DNA of 39,864 nucleotides from Candidatus Cloacimonadota bacterium (GTDB taxonomy: Bacteria > Cloacimonadota > Cloacimonadia > Cloacimonadales > Cloacimonadaceae), in assembly GCA_012516855.1 (NCBI GenBank), contig JAAYWB010000036.1, positions 1 through 39,864 of the forward strand, given 5' to 3'. Under the pieces are notes generated by a model. That model was not told where the DNA came from. It ran no database searches and saw nothing but the letters and a program-made list of their open reading frames with translations. A program made the position numbers and the translations under genes. Below, in pieces: positions 26,895-34,730 of the stretch. The first letter of the stretch is position 1, and every line of letters starts with the position of its first letter.

Positions 26895-27758
26895 TCACCT
26901 GAGGTTTATGACGGGCTGGACAAAGCCTGAGCTTCGTTTGGCCACACCAAGCAATGTGTCATTGCCGTCCAGCAGTAGGATGCGGTCCGTGTCCTTGCCT
27001 TCGCTGCCAATACCCTGTCCGTTCCTCAGCGCGGCAAGTTCGGCATCCCGCGGTTGGTAGAATTCAAAGCCCGTGAACAGATTTCGGGGCGGGTGGAAAG
27101 CAGCCTGATAATTCTCCGGCGTGAGCTCGTCCAGTTGCCAGGCCTCTGACAGATCAACCGCTCCGATGGCCTCTCTCCGCAAGGCGACCGTGTGTCCCAC
27201 TGTGCCTATACAGCCGGCGATATATTCACTCAAGCTGCGGATATAGGTCCCCTTGGAAACACGGCAAACATAGGTCAAATCGGGGGGATCGTAGTTCAAG
27301 ACGCCGAATTTACTGATTCGGACGGGCCGCGGGGCAAGGTCCAGCTTTTCACCCTTGCGGGCGTAGTCATAAGCCGGCCGGCCATTCACTTTCAGCGCCG
27401 AATGCTGCGGAGGGCTCAGTTCCTTCAGCCCAAGCACCCGTTCATGCAGAAAGGCTTCGTCCAGCTTGTCCGGGATGGGGCCATCTTGACGCACGAAATC
27501 TCCCTCTGTATCGCCGGTGTTGGTCTGGCTGCCCAGTCTCAGAGTGGCTGAATAGGTCTTATCCTCCGCCTCAAGGTATCCGCAAAGTCGGGTGACGGAG
27601 CCAAGCGCGCAGATTAGCAGCCCGGTAGCTAAAGGATCAAGGGTACCGGTATGTCCTATCCTCCTGATCCCGGTCAGCTTTCGCAGTCCGCGCACTACGT
27701 CGAAGGAGCTGCAGCCTGACGGTTTGTCGATCAGCAGGAATCCTCTCGGTTCAGGCAT
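26895..27758 (-). CDS. truB: tRNA pseudouridine(55) synthase
   Basis: Makes pseudouridine 55 in the tRNA T-loop. The catalytic motif GHTGTLDPLATGLL has the nucleophilic aspartate at residue 41, after the N-terminal GFLLIDKPSG. KGTYIRSL and the C-terminal PUA-like region are present. I start at ATG 27758 (287 residues): it overlaps the nrnA stop as ATGCCTGA and leaves the family N-terminus intact, whereas the longer frame adds 23 residues that are a shadow of nrnA. Confidence 0.96.
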   Translation of the reverse strand: MPEPRGFLLIDKPSGCSSFDVVRGLRKLTGIRRIGHTGTLDPLATGLLICALGSVTRLCGYLEAEDKTYSATLRLGSQTNTGDTEGDFVRQDGPIPDKLDEAFLHERVLGLKELSPPQHSALKVNGRPAYDYARKGEKLDLAPRPVRISKFGVLNYDPPDLTYVCRVSKGTYIRSLSEYIAGCIGTVGHTVALRREAIGAVDLSEAWQLDELTPENYQAAFHPPRNLFTGFEFYQPRDAELAALRNGQGIGSEGKDTDRILLLDGNDTLLGVAKRSSGFVQPVINLR

Positions 27759-28758
27759 TCGCAGGTAGATTGCGCAAAGTCCGGTCCAAATTGCCCAGCA
27801 ATTCGGCCTTGAGCGAGTCCAGATCACCGCGCAAGTTGGCCCCGGAAGCGCTCACGTGACCTCCGCCTCCATAGGCGACGGCAACGGAGTTAACGTCGAA
27901 TCTGGGGGAACGCAGGCTGAGCCTGTATTCGCCGGGCTTCTCTTCCCTCAGGTAGGCAATGATGTCGATATCGCGAACACCCTGCACCCAGCGGGTGATG
28001 TTCATGATCGAGTCGGCGGTGAGCTTGTTGCGGGCCTGCATTTCCAGAGTGGAATACATATAGAGGACGCGACCATCGTTGTGCAGCTCGATAGTGGAAA
28101 GAACTTCGCCGATGTAGCGCATCTCCAGGGCTCCGTGATTGAGGAAATATTCCTTGTAAAGCTGTGCGGGAGAGATGCCCAATTCACAGAGTTCCGCCGC
28201 GATGCGGAAAACCTCGGCATTTGTGTTGGCATTGATAAAGTTGTTGGTGTCGTTGATGATCGTTACATAGATGCAGTTGGCCACCGCGATCCTCAAAGCC
28301 TCCGGCAAGGCGGCTATTTCGCTTTGCAGAGCCCTGAAAACTATCGCCCCGGCAGAAGCCGCGGAGGTATCCACAAAGCTGTAATCAGTTTTGATAATGC
28401 CGTTCTCCGGAACGTGATGGTCAATAAGGATCACGTGGCTGGCATCCCGGATGAGGCCTGTGCGTTCGTCCACCCGACTGTAGCTGTTGCAATCCAGCAC
28501 AATCAGCAGATCGTAGCTCATGCCCTCATGGTAAGTGAGGACCGAAGCTCCCTCCATCAGGAAAGCGAAGCGTTCCAGATGCGAATCCTGGTCCACGATG
28601 ATTTCGCTTTCAAGGCCCCTGTCCTTTAGGATCAGTTGCAAGGCCAGACTGGCCGCGAAGCCGTCACCGTCCGGTTCAACGTGGGACATGATGCCCACTT
28701 TCCGGCCTGGTATCAGTTGGGCTAGCAGTTTATCGTGCAATTTCTGGGAATTTTTCAT
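27751..28758 (-). CDS. nrnA: DHH/DHHA1 phosphoesterase: nanoRNase / PAP phosphatase
   Basis: Degrades 2-5-nt RNAs and dephosphorylates pAp. The DHH domain shows SHVEPDGDGFAAS (residues ~23-35), VLDCNSYSRV and LIDHHVPENG. The C-terminal DHHA1 domain ends with GGGGHVSASGA. I choose ATG 28758 (335 residues), preceded by GGGGA 8 nt upstream; upstream starts at 28803 or 28812 would add a tail not typical of NrnA. It lies between rbfA and truB, the common rbfA-nrnA-truB order. The 94-bp gap before it is the largest in the operon. Confidence 0.92.
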   Translation of the reverse strand: MKNSQKLHDKLLAQLIPGRKVGIMSHVEPDGDGFAASLALQLILKDRGLESEIIVDQDSHLERFAFLMEGASVLTYHEGMSYDLLIVLDCNSYSRVDERTGLIRDASHVILIDHHVPENGIIKTDYSFVDTSAASAGAIVFRALQSEIAALPEALRIAVANCIYVTIINDTNNFINANTNAEVFRIAAELCELGISPAQLYKEYFLNHGALEMRYIGEVLSTIELHNDGRVLYMYSTLEMQARNKLTADSIMNITRWVQGVRDIDIIAYLREEKPGEYRLSLRSPRFDVNSVAVAYGGGGHVSASGANLRGDLDSLKAELLGNLDRTLRNLPANA

Positions 28759-28852
28759 TTTGATGTTCCCCACATCAGCCCCACTCTTGTCCCACAGCCC
28801 CATCCGGAGCACGCTTCCGCGGGGACCGCTCTGGGTTCAGGGGCCGGCGGGT

Positions 28853-29344
28853 TTATTGGTCCTTTTCCTCTTCCTCTTCCTCTTCTTCCTGGATGAACTC
28901 GTTGTAGAGTTCCTCGTCTTCGTCCACGTCGTAAATGTCATCATCGTCCAGATAGTCTTCCAAGTCTATATCTGGGTCATAAGCATCATCATCGTCGTCG
29001 TATCTCTGCTTGAGTGAGGCCAGCAAAACTTCTACCGCCTCGGCCCTGTCCTCTGTCTCGTCATAGAAGAAGGTCAGCTCGGGAATCGTTCTCATGATCT
29101 GTGCTCCTGCGATCTGTTTTTTTAGGAACCCCGACGTCTTGATCAGTTGTGCCCTGATGCTGTCGTGAGTAGCGGGGTTGTTGTAATGAGAAAAGTATAT
29201 CTTGGCATACCTGAGGTCTTTGGACAAGACCACATCCGTAATAGTCACCCAGTCCAGCGCGGGGTCCCGCATTTTCTGGCTGATGGCGATGTTGAAAAGC
29301 TTTTTCAGCTCTTCCTGCAAACGGGGTATTCGGTGTGATTTCAT
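28853..29344 (-). CDS. rbfA: Ribosome-binding factor A with a long acidic tail
   Basis: 30S maturation factor that binds near 16S helix 1. Residues 1-114 form the KH-like RbfA fold (RIPRLQEELKKLF; DVVLSKDLRYAKIYFSHY; PELTFFYDETEDRAEAVEVLL). Residues 115-163 are an appended tail in which 30 of 49 residues are Asp or Glu, ending with eight glutamates in a row. Most RbfA proteins stop at about 110-130 residues. Its ATG shares one base with the infB stop codon (TGATG). Repeated GAA/GAG codons at 28861-28890 make the tail prone to slippage. Confidence 0.94.
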   Translation of the reverse strand: MKSHRIPRLQEELKKLFNIAISQKMRDPALDWVTITDVVLSKDLRYAKIYFSHYNNPATHDSIRAQLIKTSGFLKKQIAGAQIMRTIPELTFFYDETEDRAEAVEVLLASLKQRYDDDDDAYDPDIDLEDYLDDDDIYDVDEDEELYNEFIQEEEEEEEEKDQ

Positions 29345-31962
29345 CAGAGTTTCTTGGCCACCTCTTCAAGCACATAACATTCCAAAACGTCGCCTTCCTT
29401 GATATCGGAGAAATTGGCCAGGGAAAGGCCACACTCCGTTCCCGCCTTCACTTCAGCCACGTCGTCGGCGTAGTGTTTCAGCGAGGACAGGTCGTCTTCC
29501 GTCACCTGCACGTCGTTGCGGAAAAGGCGCACTTTGCAGCCCCTTTTGATCACTCCACGGTCCACCTGGCAGCCGGCGACGGTGCCCACTTTCTTGATCT
29601 TGAAGACCTGGCGAACGGTGGCGGAGCCGATTACGGACTCTTCGATTGTGGGTTTGAGCATTCCCTCGAGCGAATGGCGTACGTCTTCGATGGTATCGTA
29701 GATCACCTGATACAGTTTGATTTCCACCCCTTCTTCCTCCGCCAGTTTGCGGGCGAGATGGCAGGCCCTGACGTGGAAGCCCAAAATGACTGCGTTGGAG
29801 GCCGAGGCCAAGCTAACGTCCGCCTCATTGATGCCGCCCACGCTCTTGTGGATGATGTTCACCTGCACTTCTTCGTTGGAAAGCTTCTCCAGCGAATCAG
29901 CCAGGGCTTCGGCGGAGCCGTCGGTATCAGTTTTCAGGATGATATTGAGCTCGTTGATAGCTTCTTCCTTGATGCGGGCGAAGATATTCTGCAGCGAGGA
30001 TTTGTTTTGGAATTTCTCGCGTTCAAGGCGGATCTGGTTCCGTTCGGAGCTGATGCTGCGGGCGGTTTTTTCGTTGTCCACCTGATTGAGGAAGTCGCCG
30101 GCCTTCGGAGCCTCGTTAAGACCGTAAATCCTGCCAACATCTGAGGGATTAAGGATTTTTATGTCCTGGCCGCGTTCGTTCTCAATTTTGCGGATTCTGC
30201 CATGGGTGGCGCCGCAAACGATGATGTCCCCCTTGCTCAGGGTGCCTTCCTGTACGAGGATGGTGGCCACTGAACCCATGCGGGTGTCTTTGGCGGCTTC
30301 GATAACCACAGCCAGGCCCGGCATTTTCCGGCGGGCTTTGAGTTCCATCAGTTCCGAAGTGAGCAGGATAAGTTCGATCAGGTTCAGGATGCCTTCCCCG
30401 GTAACCACAGAGGTTTTGCACCAGGGCACCTCTCCCCCGTACTGCTCCAGCAAAACGCCGTATTCCAGCAACTGCGCGACAACGCGGTCCACGTTGGCGT
30501 CCGGCAGGTCGATCTTGTTGATGGCGATGATCAGGTTCACCCCGGCGGCTTTGGCGTGGTCGATGGCCTCGCGGGTCTGGGGTTTCAAGCCTTCGTTGGC
30601 CGCCACCACGATCACGGCGATGTCGGTAATGTTCGCCCCCCTGGCCCGCATGGCGGTGAAGGCTTCGTGGCCGGGCGTGTCCAGGAAGGTGATCTTGTTC
30701 TTGTTGATCTCGATCTGATAGGCGCCGATGTGCTGGGTGATGCCTCCGGATTCCCCCGCCACGATGTTTGTGTTGCGGATGTAGTCCAGAATCGAGGTCT
30801 TGCCGTGGTCAACGTGTCCCATAATGGTCACCACGGGCGGCCGGGGTTCTTCTTCCACTTCAGCGTACAAATCTTTGTTCCCTTCCAGAACGTCAGTGCC
30901 GTACTCATCTTCAAAGCTGAATGGTACTTTGAACTCATCGCAGACCATTTCCAGCGAATCGCGGTCCAGACGCTGGTTTATCGTGACCAACTGGCCCATG
31001 GCGAAAAACTTGCTGATGATCTCGGCCGCTGAAACATTCAGGATCTTGGCCAGTTCGCTCACGGAGGTGAATTCGCGGATGACGGCCGGGCTGTCGCTGC
31101 CGTCTTCCACCTGTTGGGCTTCGCGATGGTATTTTTTCTTCTTTCCAGTCTTCTGCAAAACTTTCTTGATATTGCGGGAAATTTCGGCTTCGTCGGCTTC
31201 CACGAGCTGGACATCCTTATGCTTGGACTTTTTGGAGGTGCCCATGATGGCCCTTTTGTGGCGGCTCTTTTCGCCCAGATCTTCATGGCTGACCTTGCTC
31301 TTGCCGAACTTCTTCCCTTCGGACTCCTTCATAGGGCCGACTGGAGGGATAGGCTCCACAGGTTCCTGCTTCCTGCGTGGTTCTTCAGACCGCTTTCTGG
31401 ATTCCACCCGGGACCGGGTTTCGCTTTTTTCTTCATGTCCGACCTGGGAGGATTTGGCGCGCGCCGGCTTGCTCCGGGGCTGAACCGGGGTGGCTTGGGT
31501 GTAAGGAACGATAACGCGGTGCTTGGGTGCCTCCCGGGTGGGCGGAACATACTTTTCCGGCTGAATGGGGGCTTCCAGCGCTTCTTTTTCCTGTTCTGGC
31601 TCTGTCGTCTCTGGAGTTTCTGGCAGGGGTTCCGGTTTTTTCTCGGCTTTCTTGCGGCTTTTCTTTTCTTTCGCTGGCTTGGTCGGGGCTTCCTCTGCGA
31701 CCTCCTCCGGCGCTTCCGGGGCAGGTTCTGCCTTGGCGGTCTTGGCCGCCTGGCGCATTTCCATGACACGCTTCCTTTCCTTTTCCGCTCTCTTTTCCGC
31801 GTCCATCTGCTCGTTGTATTTCCTGCGGATCAGGTCCGCCACTTCCTCGTCCACGAGGCTCATGTGGCTTTTCACGATTACGTTAAGGTCGGTAAGGTGT
31901 TTCCTCAGCGCCATGGTGCTGATCTTCAGTTCTTTGGCCAGTTCATGTACTCTTATTTGCAC
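29344..31962 (-). CDS. infB: Translation initiation factor IF-2
   Basis: GTPase that brings initiator tRNA to the 30S subunit. An IF2-N domain (VHELAKELKIST, residues 4-15) is followed by a long charged linker (~60-290), a second N-domain (VSELAKILNVSAAEIISKF), the G domain (GHVDHGKT near 380; DTPGHEAF; NKIDLPD) and C-terminal beta-barrel domains. I start at GTG 31962 (872 residues): GGAGGAA lies 4 nt upstream, and the conserved N-terminus begins right there; the longer frame reads into ylxQ. It overlaps ylxQ by 20 bp and rbfA by 1 bp. Confidence 0.97.
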   Translation of the reverse strand: MQIRVHELAKELKISTMALRKHLTDLNVIVKSHMSLVDEEVADLIRRKYNEQMDAEKRAEKERKRVMEMRQAAKTAKAEPAPEAPEEVAEEAPTKPAKEKKSRKKAEKKPEPLPETPETTEPEQEKEALEAPIQPEKYVPPTREAPKHRVIVPYTQATPVQPRSKPARAKSSQVGHEEKSETRSRVESRKRSEEPRRKQEPVEPIPPVGPMKESEGKKFGKSKVSHEDLGEKSRHKRAIMGTSKKSKHKDVQLVEADEAEISRNIKKVLQKTGKKKKYHREAQQVEDGSDSPAVIREFTSVSELAKILNVSAAEIISKFFAMGQLVTINQRLDRDSLEMVCDEFKVPFSFEDEYGTDVLEGNKDLYAEVEEEPRPPVVTIMGHVDHGKTSILDYIRNTNIVAGESGGITQHIGAYQIEINKNKITFLDTPGHEAFTAMRARGANITDIAVIVVAANEGLKPQTREAIDHAKAAGVNLIIAINKIDLPDANVDRVVAQLLEYGVLLEQYGGEVPWCKTSVVTGEGILNLIELILLTSELMELKARRKMPGLAVVIEAAKDTRMGSVATILVQEGTLSKGDIIVCGATHGRIRKIENERGQDIKILNPSDVGRIYGLNEAPKAGDFLNQVDNEKTARSISSERNQIRLEREKFQNKSSLQNIFARIKEEAINELNIILKTDTDGSAEALADSLEKLSNEEVQVNIIHKSVGGINEADVSLASASNAVILGFHVRACHLARKLAEEEGVEIKLYQVIYDTIEDVRHSLEGMLKPTIEESVIGSATVRQVFKIKKVGTVAGCQVDRGVIKRGCKVRLFRNDVQVTEDDLSSLKHYADDVAEVKAGTECGLSLANFSDIKEGDVLECYVLEEVAKKL

Positions 31963-32302
31963 TTGGTTCCTCCACTTTGGCGATGCCGCTGTGATATTCC
32001 AGCATCCGGGTGGCAAATTGTTTGTCAGTTATTCCGTAAATCCCTGTGATGGGCACGCCCAGGGCGGCGCTCAGCTCCAGCTGGCTGCTAATGCGTGTGA
32101 CGCCGGTGTTCCCCAGGGCCAGCCGCGCTGCGGCTTCCATCCGGGCGACGGAGCGTTCCGCGGTGTCCGAGGCGATGACTATCAGCCTCAGGCCCCGGGA
32201 ATTAAGCTCCCGCAGGCAGGCGTCCGTTCCCGCGATCAGTTTCCCAGCTTTCCTGGCAAACTGCATCAGGTTGATGATTTTGCGGGTGAGTTCGGCTTCC
32301 AT
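31943..32302 (-). CDS. ylxQ: L7Ae-fold ribosomal-protein-like protein (YlxQ type)
   Basis: 119 residues with the L7Ae/L30e RNA-binding fold: RKIINLMQFARKAGKLIAG at residues 6-24, then LRLIVIASDTAERS and GVPITGIYGITDKQF. YlxQ occurs between ylxR and infB in many bacteria and probably binds structured RNA. The ATG at 32302 shares one base with the ylxR stop (TGATG). A much longer reading frame through this region only reflects an out-of-frame extension over ylxR. Confidence 0.88.
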   Translation of the reverse strand: MEAELTRKIINLMQFARKAGKLIAGTDACLRELNSRGLRLIVIASDTAERSVARMEAAARLALGNTGVTRISSQLELSAALGVPITGIYGITDKQFATRMLEYHSGIAKVEEPSANKST

Positions 32303-32571
32303 CAGTTTTTCCCCGCGGAAGCGAATATGGCTTCCGAACGCAGTTTGAATCTGCGTTTCAGATGGTTCCGTTTCCATTTGTCCAGCCCGCGCAGGCAATC
32401 CGGACCCTGGCAGACGTAATGTTTGCGTCTCTGCACCCGGCGCCGTGGATCGAACACGATGCCCTGGGGCAGCACGAAGAAACTGAGCAGTTCCTTCGCC
32501 TCCCTTTTGGCGCGGCAGACCACACAGGTCCGCTGTGGCACGTGTTCCGCGTGGCTGTTCTTGTTCGGCAT
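32302..32571 (-). CDS. ylxR: YlxR family RNA-binding protein (DUF448)
   Basis: 89 residues. RTCVVCRAKREAKELL near the N-terminus and YVCQGPDCL are the conserved YlxR elements. Known members bind nucleic acid, and one was reported to bind the RNase P protein-RNA complex. The ATG at 32571 shares a base with the nusA stop (TGATG), so nusA, ylxR and ylxQ are linked by stop-start overlaps. A longer frame from 32637 reads through nusA sequence and is rejected. Confidence 0.88.
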   Translation of the reverse strand: MPNKNSHAEHVPQRTCVVCRAKREAKELLSFFVLPQGIVFDPRRRVQRRKHYVCQGPDCLRGLDKWKRNHLKRRFKLRSEAIFASAGKN

Positions 32572-33806
32572 CAGAATAATTTGGCGGCTTCCTTGAGCCG
32601 TTCGGCGGTTTTCTGTCCCACCCCCTCCAGGTTGCAAAGCTCATCCACCGAGGCGGCGTAGATATCCTGAACGGAGGTGTAGCCAGATTGGCGCAGGACC
32701 TCGGCGATTTTAGGGGTCACGCCGTCCAGGTCGGTGACGTGGCTGACGGTGCGGCGTTCCTTGGCCATCTTTTCCTCAAATTCTTCTTGAGTGTAGATGT
32801 CGATTTTCATTCCGGTGAGTTTGGTGGCTAGTTTCACGTTTTTGCCGCCCTTGCCGATGGCGACCACCTTGTCCGGCTCTTCCACGATAACGCTTGCGGA
32901 GCGGTTGCGCTCGATTATCACGCGCTTCACCTTTTCCACGCCCAGGGCCCGTTCTATCATCTTTTCGGGGTCTTCATCATGCACCACGATGTCGATCTGT
33001 TCTCCGCGCAGTTCTTTGCGGATGCTGTCGATGCGGGCTCCGCGCGGGCCGACGCAAACGGCCACGGGGTCCAGCTTCGGGTCTGTGCTCATCAGTTCCA
33101 CCTTGGTGCGGATGCCTGGTTCCCGCACGATTTTCAATATCTTTATCGTGCCGTCGTAAACTTCGGGGATTTCCGTCTCGAAGAGTTTTTTCACGAATTC
33201 CGGGTTCGTGCGCGAGAGGATTATCGTCACATTTGAATGGTGGTTGCGGATGTTTGTCACGTAGGCCTTGATGTTGTCGCCCACACGGTAATACTCGTTT
33301 TCCACCTGCTCGTCGGCCGGCAGCAGGGCGTCCGTGTAGCTGATATCTATGCGGTAGCCGCCGGTGTCGTCGATGGTCTTGATCTTGCCGCTCGCAATGG
33401 TGTGCTTCTGCTTGTTGAAGTCGTTCTGGATCTTTTCTTCCTCGAGCTGGCGTATCTTGTCTTGGATCGCTTTCTGGGCGGTCTTGATCAGTTTGGGCTC
33501 AAATTCGTGCATGGCCATCACCTGCGGAACGAAATCCCCCAGTTGGGTGGCCCTGCCGAACTGCTTCCTTGCTTCCTCCAGCGAGATTTCTCCCAGCCTG
33601 CTCTCGGTTTCTACCACCTGGCAAAGATAGTGGGCCTTGATGGTGTTGCTGCTTTCTTCAACAAAGATTTCCAGTTCGTTTTCCGGCTCCAGCTTCTTGC
33701 TCAGCGTAGTGTGGATCGCCTCCATTATCATTTCCTGGATGACTTCCTTGTCCAGTTGCTTGATGGCGGCAAGCTTCACCACCGCGTCAAGTATGTTAGC
33801 GTTCAT
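32571..33806 (-). CDS. nusA: Transcription elongation/termination factor NusA
   Basis: Binds RNA polymerase and nascent RNA, promoting pausing and hairpin termination. The N-terminal domain (1-~125) is followed by S1 (~135-200; EQVENEYYRVGDNIKAYV), two KH domains (~205-345; GPRGARIDSIRKELRGEQID and AIGKGGKNVKLATKLTGMKID) and a C-terminal helix-hairpin-helix region (~360-411; NLEGVGQKTAERLKEAAKLF). It lacks the two E. coli acidic repeats but has HhH instead. ATG 33806 follows GGAGG and overlaps the rimP stop (TAATG). The leader upstream of this operon contains a terminator, a plausible autoregulation site. Confidence 0.97.
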   Translation of the reverse strand: MNANILDAVVKLAAIKQLDKEVIQEMIMEAIHTTLSKKLEPENELEIFVEESSNTIKAHYLCQVVETESRLGEISLEEARKQFGRATQLGDFVPQVMAMHEFEPKLIKTAQKAIQDKIRQLEEEKIQNDFNKQKHTIASGKIKTIDDTGGYRIDISYTDALLPADEQVENEYYRVGDNIKAYVTNIRNHHSNVTIILSRTNPEFVKKLFETEIPEVYDGTIKILKIVREPGIRTKVELMSTDPKLDPVAVCVGPRGARIDSIRKELRGEQIDIVVHDEDPEKMIERALGVEKVKRVIIERNRSASVIVEEPDKVVAIGKGGKNVKLATKLTGMKIDIYTQEEFEEKMAKERRTVSHVTDLDGVTPKIAEVLRQSGYTSVQDIYAASVDELCNLEGVGQKTAERLKEAAKLF

Positions 33807-34279
33807 TATTGCTCCTCCCTCTTCGGTGAGGCTAGATAGACTGTTTTGGCCCGGGAAATCGCTTTCAGCTCAATTTCCACCCGGCTGCCCCGGTCGTCCA
33901 GGACCACGTTGTCCTGATTTACCTCGACCAGCGTGCCCAAGGCAGATCTCTTCTGCTCTCCCTCGGTCCATTGCACCGCCACCTTTTCGTTGATGGCGCT
34001 CACCCAGTGGCTTTTCAGCTTCAGGGGACGCTCCAGCCCGGGTGACGACACTTCCAGAAAATAGCGGTCCGGAATCAGGTCAAATTCCTCCAGTTCCGCA
34101 CCCAAGGCGCGGCTGAACCGGGCGCACTCGTCCAGGGTCACCCCGCCGATCTTGGTGAGGTAAACCGTGATGATGCGGCCCTTGCCGGACATCTTTTCAT
34201 CCAGGTCGTACAGCGCCAGATGCTGCTCCAGGCAAATCCGGCGGGCAATTTCTTCAACTTGCGGACGGTAATACTCCAT
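33806..34279 (-). CDS. rimP: Ribosome maturation factor RimP
   Basis: 30S subunit assembly factor. The 157 residues contain the family hallmark YFLEVSSPGLERPL near residue 85 and the VDECARFSRAL-like stretch before it. The start at ATG 34279 is chosen because AAAGGA (34291-34286) lies 6 nt upstream; an in-frame GTG at 34297 precedes that site. First gene of the long operon that runs to 22348. Confidence 0.95.
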   Translation of the reverse strand: MEYYRPQVEEIARRICLEQHLALYDLDEKMSGKGRIITVYLTKIGGVTLDECARFSRALGAELEEFDLIPDRYFLEVSSPGLERPLKLKSHWVSAINEKVAVQWTEGEQKRSALGTLVEVNQDNVVLDDRGSRVEIELKAISRAKTVYLASPKREEQ

Positions 34280-34309
34280 CTTGCTTCCTTTACACACTCT
34301 TTTTGTGTC

Positions 34310-34338
34310 AAAAAAAATAGCTAACTTCCGTAGCTATT
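34310..34338 (-). terminator. Leader terminator/attenuator upstream of rimP
   Basis: On the minus strand, AATAGCTA (34338-34331) and TAGCTATT (34323-34316) make a perfect 8-bp stem with a 7-nt loop, followed by an unbroken run of eight T (34317-34310). It sits between the promoter at 34406-34433 and the rimP ATG at 34279, so transcripts must read through it. Confidence 0.75.
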
Positions 34339-34346
34339 CGTCCTTA

Positions 34347-34382
34347 CAAAGGCAATTCTATGATCAAAGCCAGCGGCCTTTG
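34347..34382 (-). promoter_or_regulatory. Leader hairpin with two alternative pairings
   Basis: CAAAGGC (34382-34376) can pair with GCCTTTG (34353-34347), or the overlapping CAAAGGCC can pair with the nearer GGCTTTG (34371-34365) with one bulged G. The two folds share the same left arm and exclude each other. Both lie just before the terminator hairpin in the rimP leader. Confidence 0.45.
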
Positions 34383-34405
34383 CACCGCTTTATAAACTGA
34401 CGGTC

Positions 34406-34433
34406 ATTTTCTGGGCGGCTGTTTTGGTGTCAA
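34406..34433 (-). promoter_or_regulatory. Promoter of the rimP-nusA-infB operon
   Basis: A perfect -35 TTGACA (34433-34428), a 16-bp spacer and -10 GAAAAT (34411-34406; four of six consensus bases). The spacing equals that of the tmRNA and giant-gene promoters. The predicted start is near 34399, giving a 120-nt leader. Confidence 0.65.
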
Positions 34434-34730
34434 GCTGAATTTTGATTCTCCGCTTCGCCTTTATGCGGACGCGCCGGAAGATGGATGCCGATTCCAGAAA
34501 ACTCGCCAGAGTAGAGCGACGCGGGGATTTCGACTCCGGCAAGACTGTCCACTTAAACGATTCGATCGAAAAACTCTTGGCTAAGCGGGTTTGTTTTTCC
34601 GGAAAACTGGTTACGATTGTCAATGAAGCATATTAAGGATGGTTTTCAGAATGCGCAGGGGAAAGTATGAGCTTGACAAATTCTTATAGCTGCCATTTCT
34701 GCGATTCATCATAAAATAAGGAGCGCCTCA
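34434..34730. other. Non-coding stretch between divergent units
   Basis: I see no convincing gene. Two overlapping frames (34390-34623 minus and 34442-34636 plus) both begin with TTG, lack Shine-Dalgarno sites and are in conflict. A TTGACA at 34673 has no fitting -10. Confidence 0.45.

Noticed and set aside
34390-34636. Two overlapping small frames on opposite strands upstream of rimP
   Set aside because: Both begin with TTG, lack ribosome sites, and the minus one overlaps the rimP promoter.
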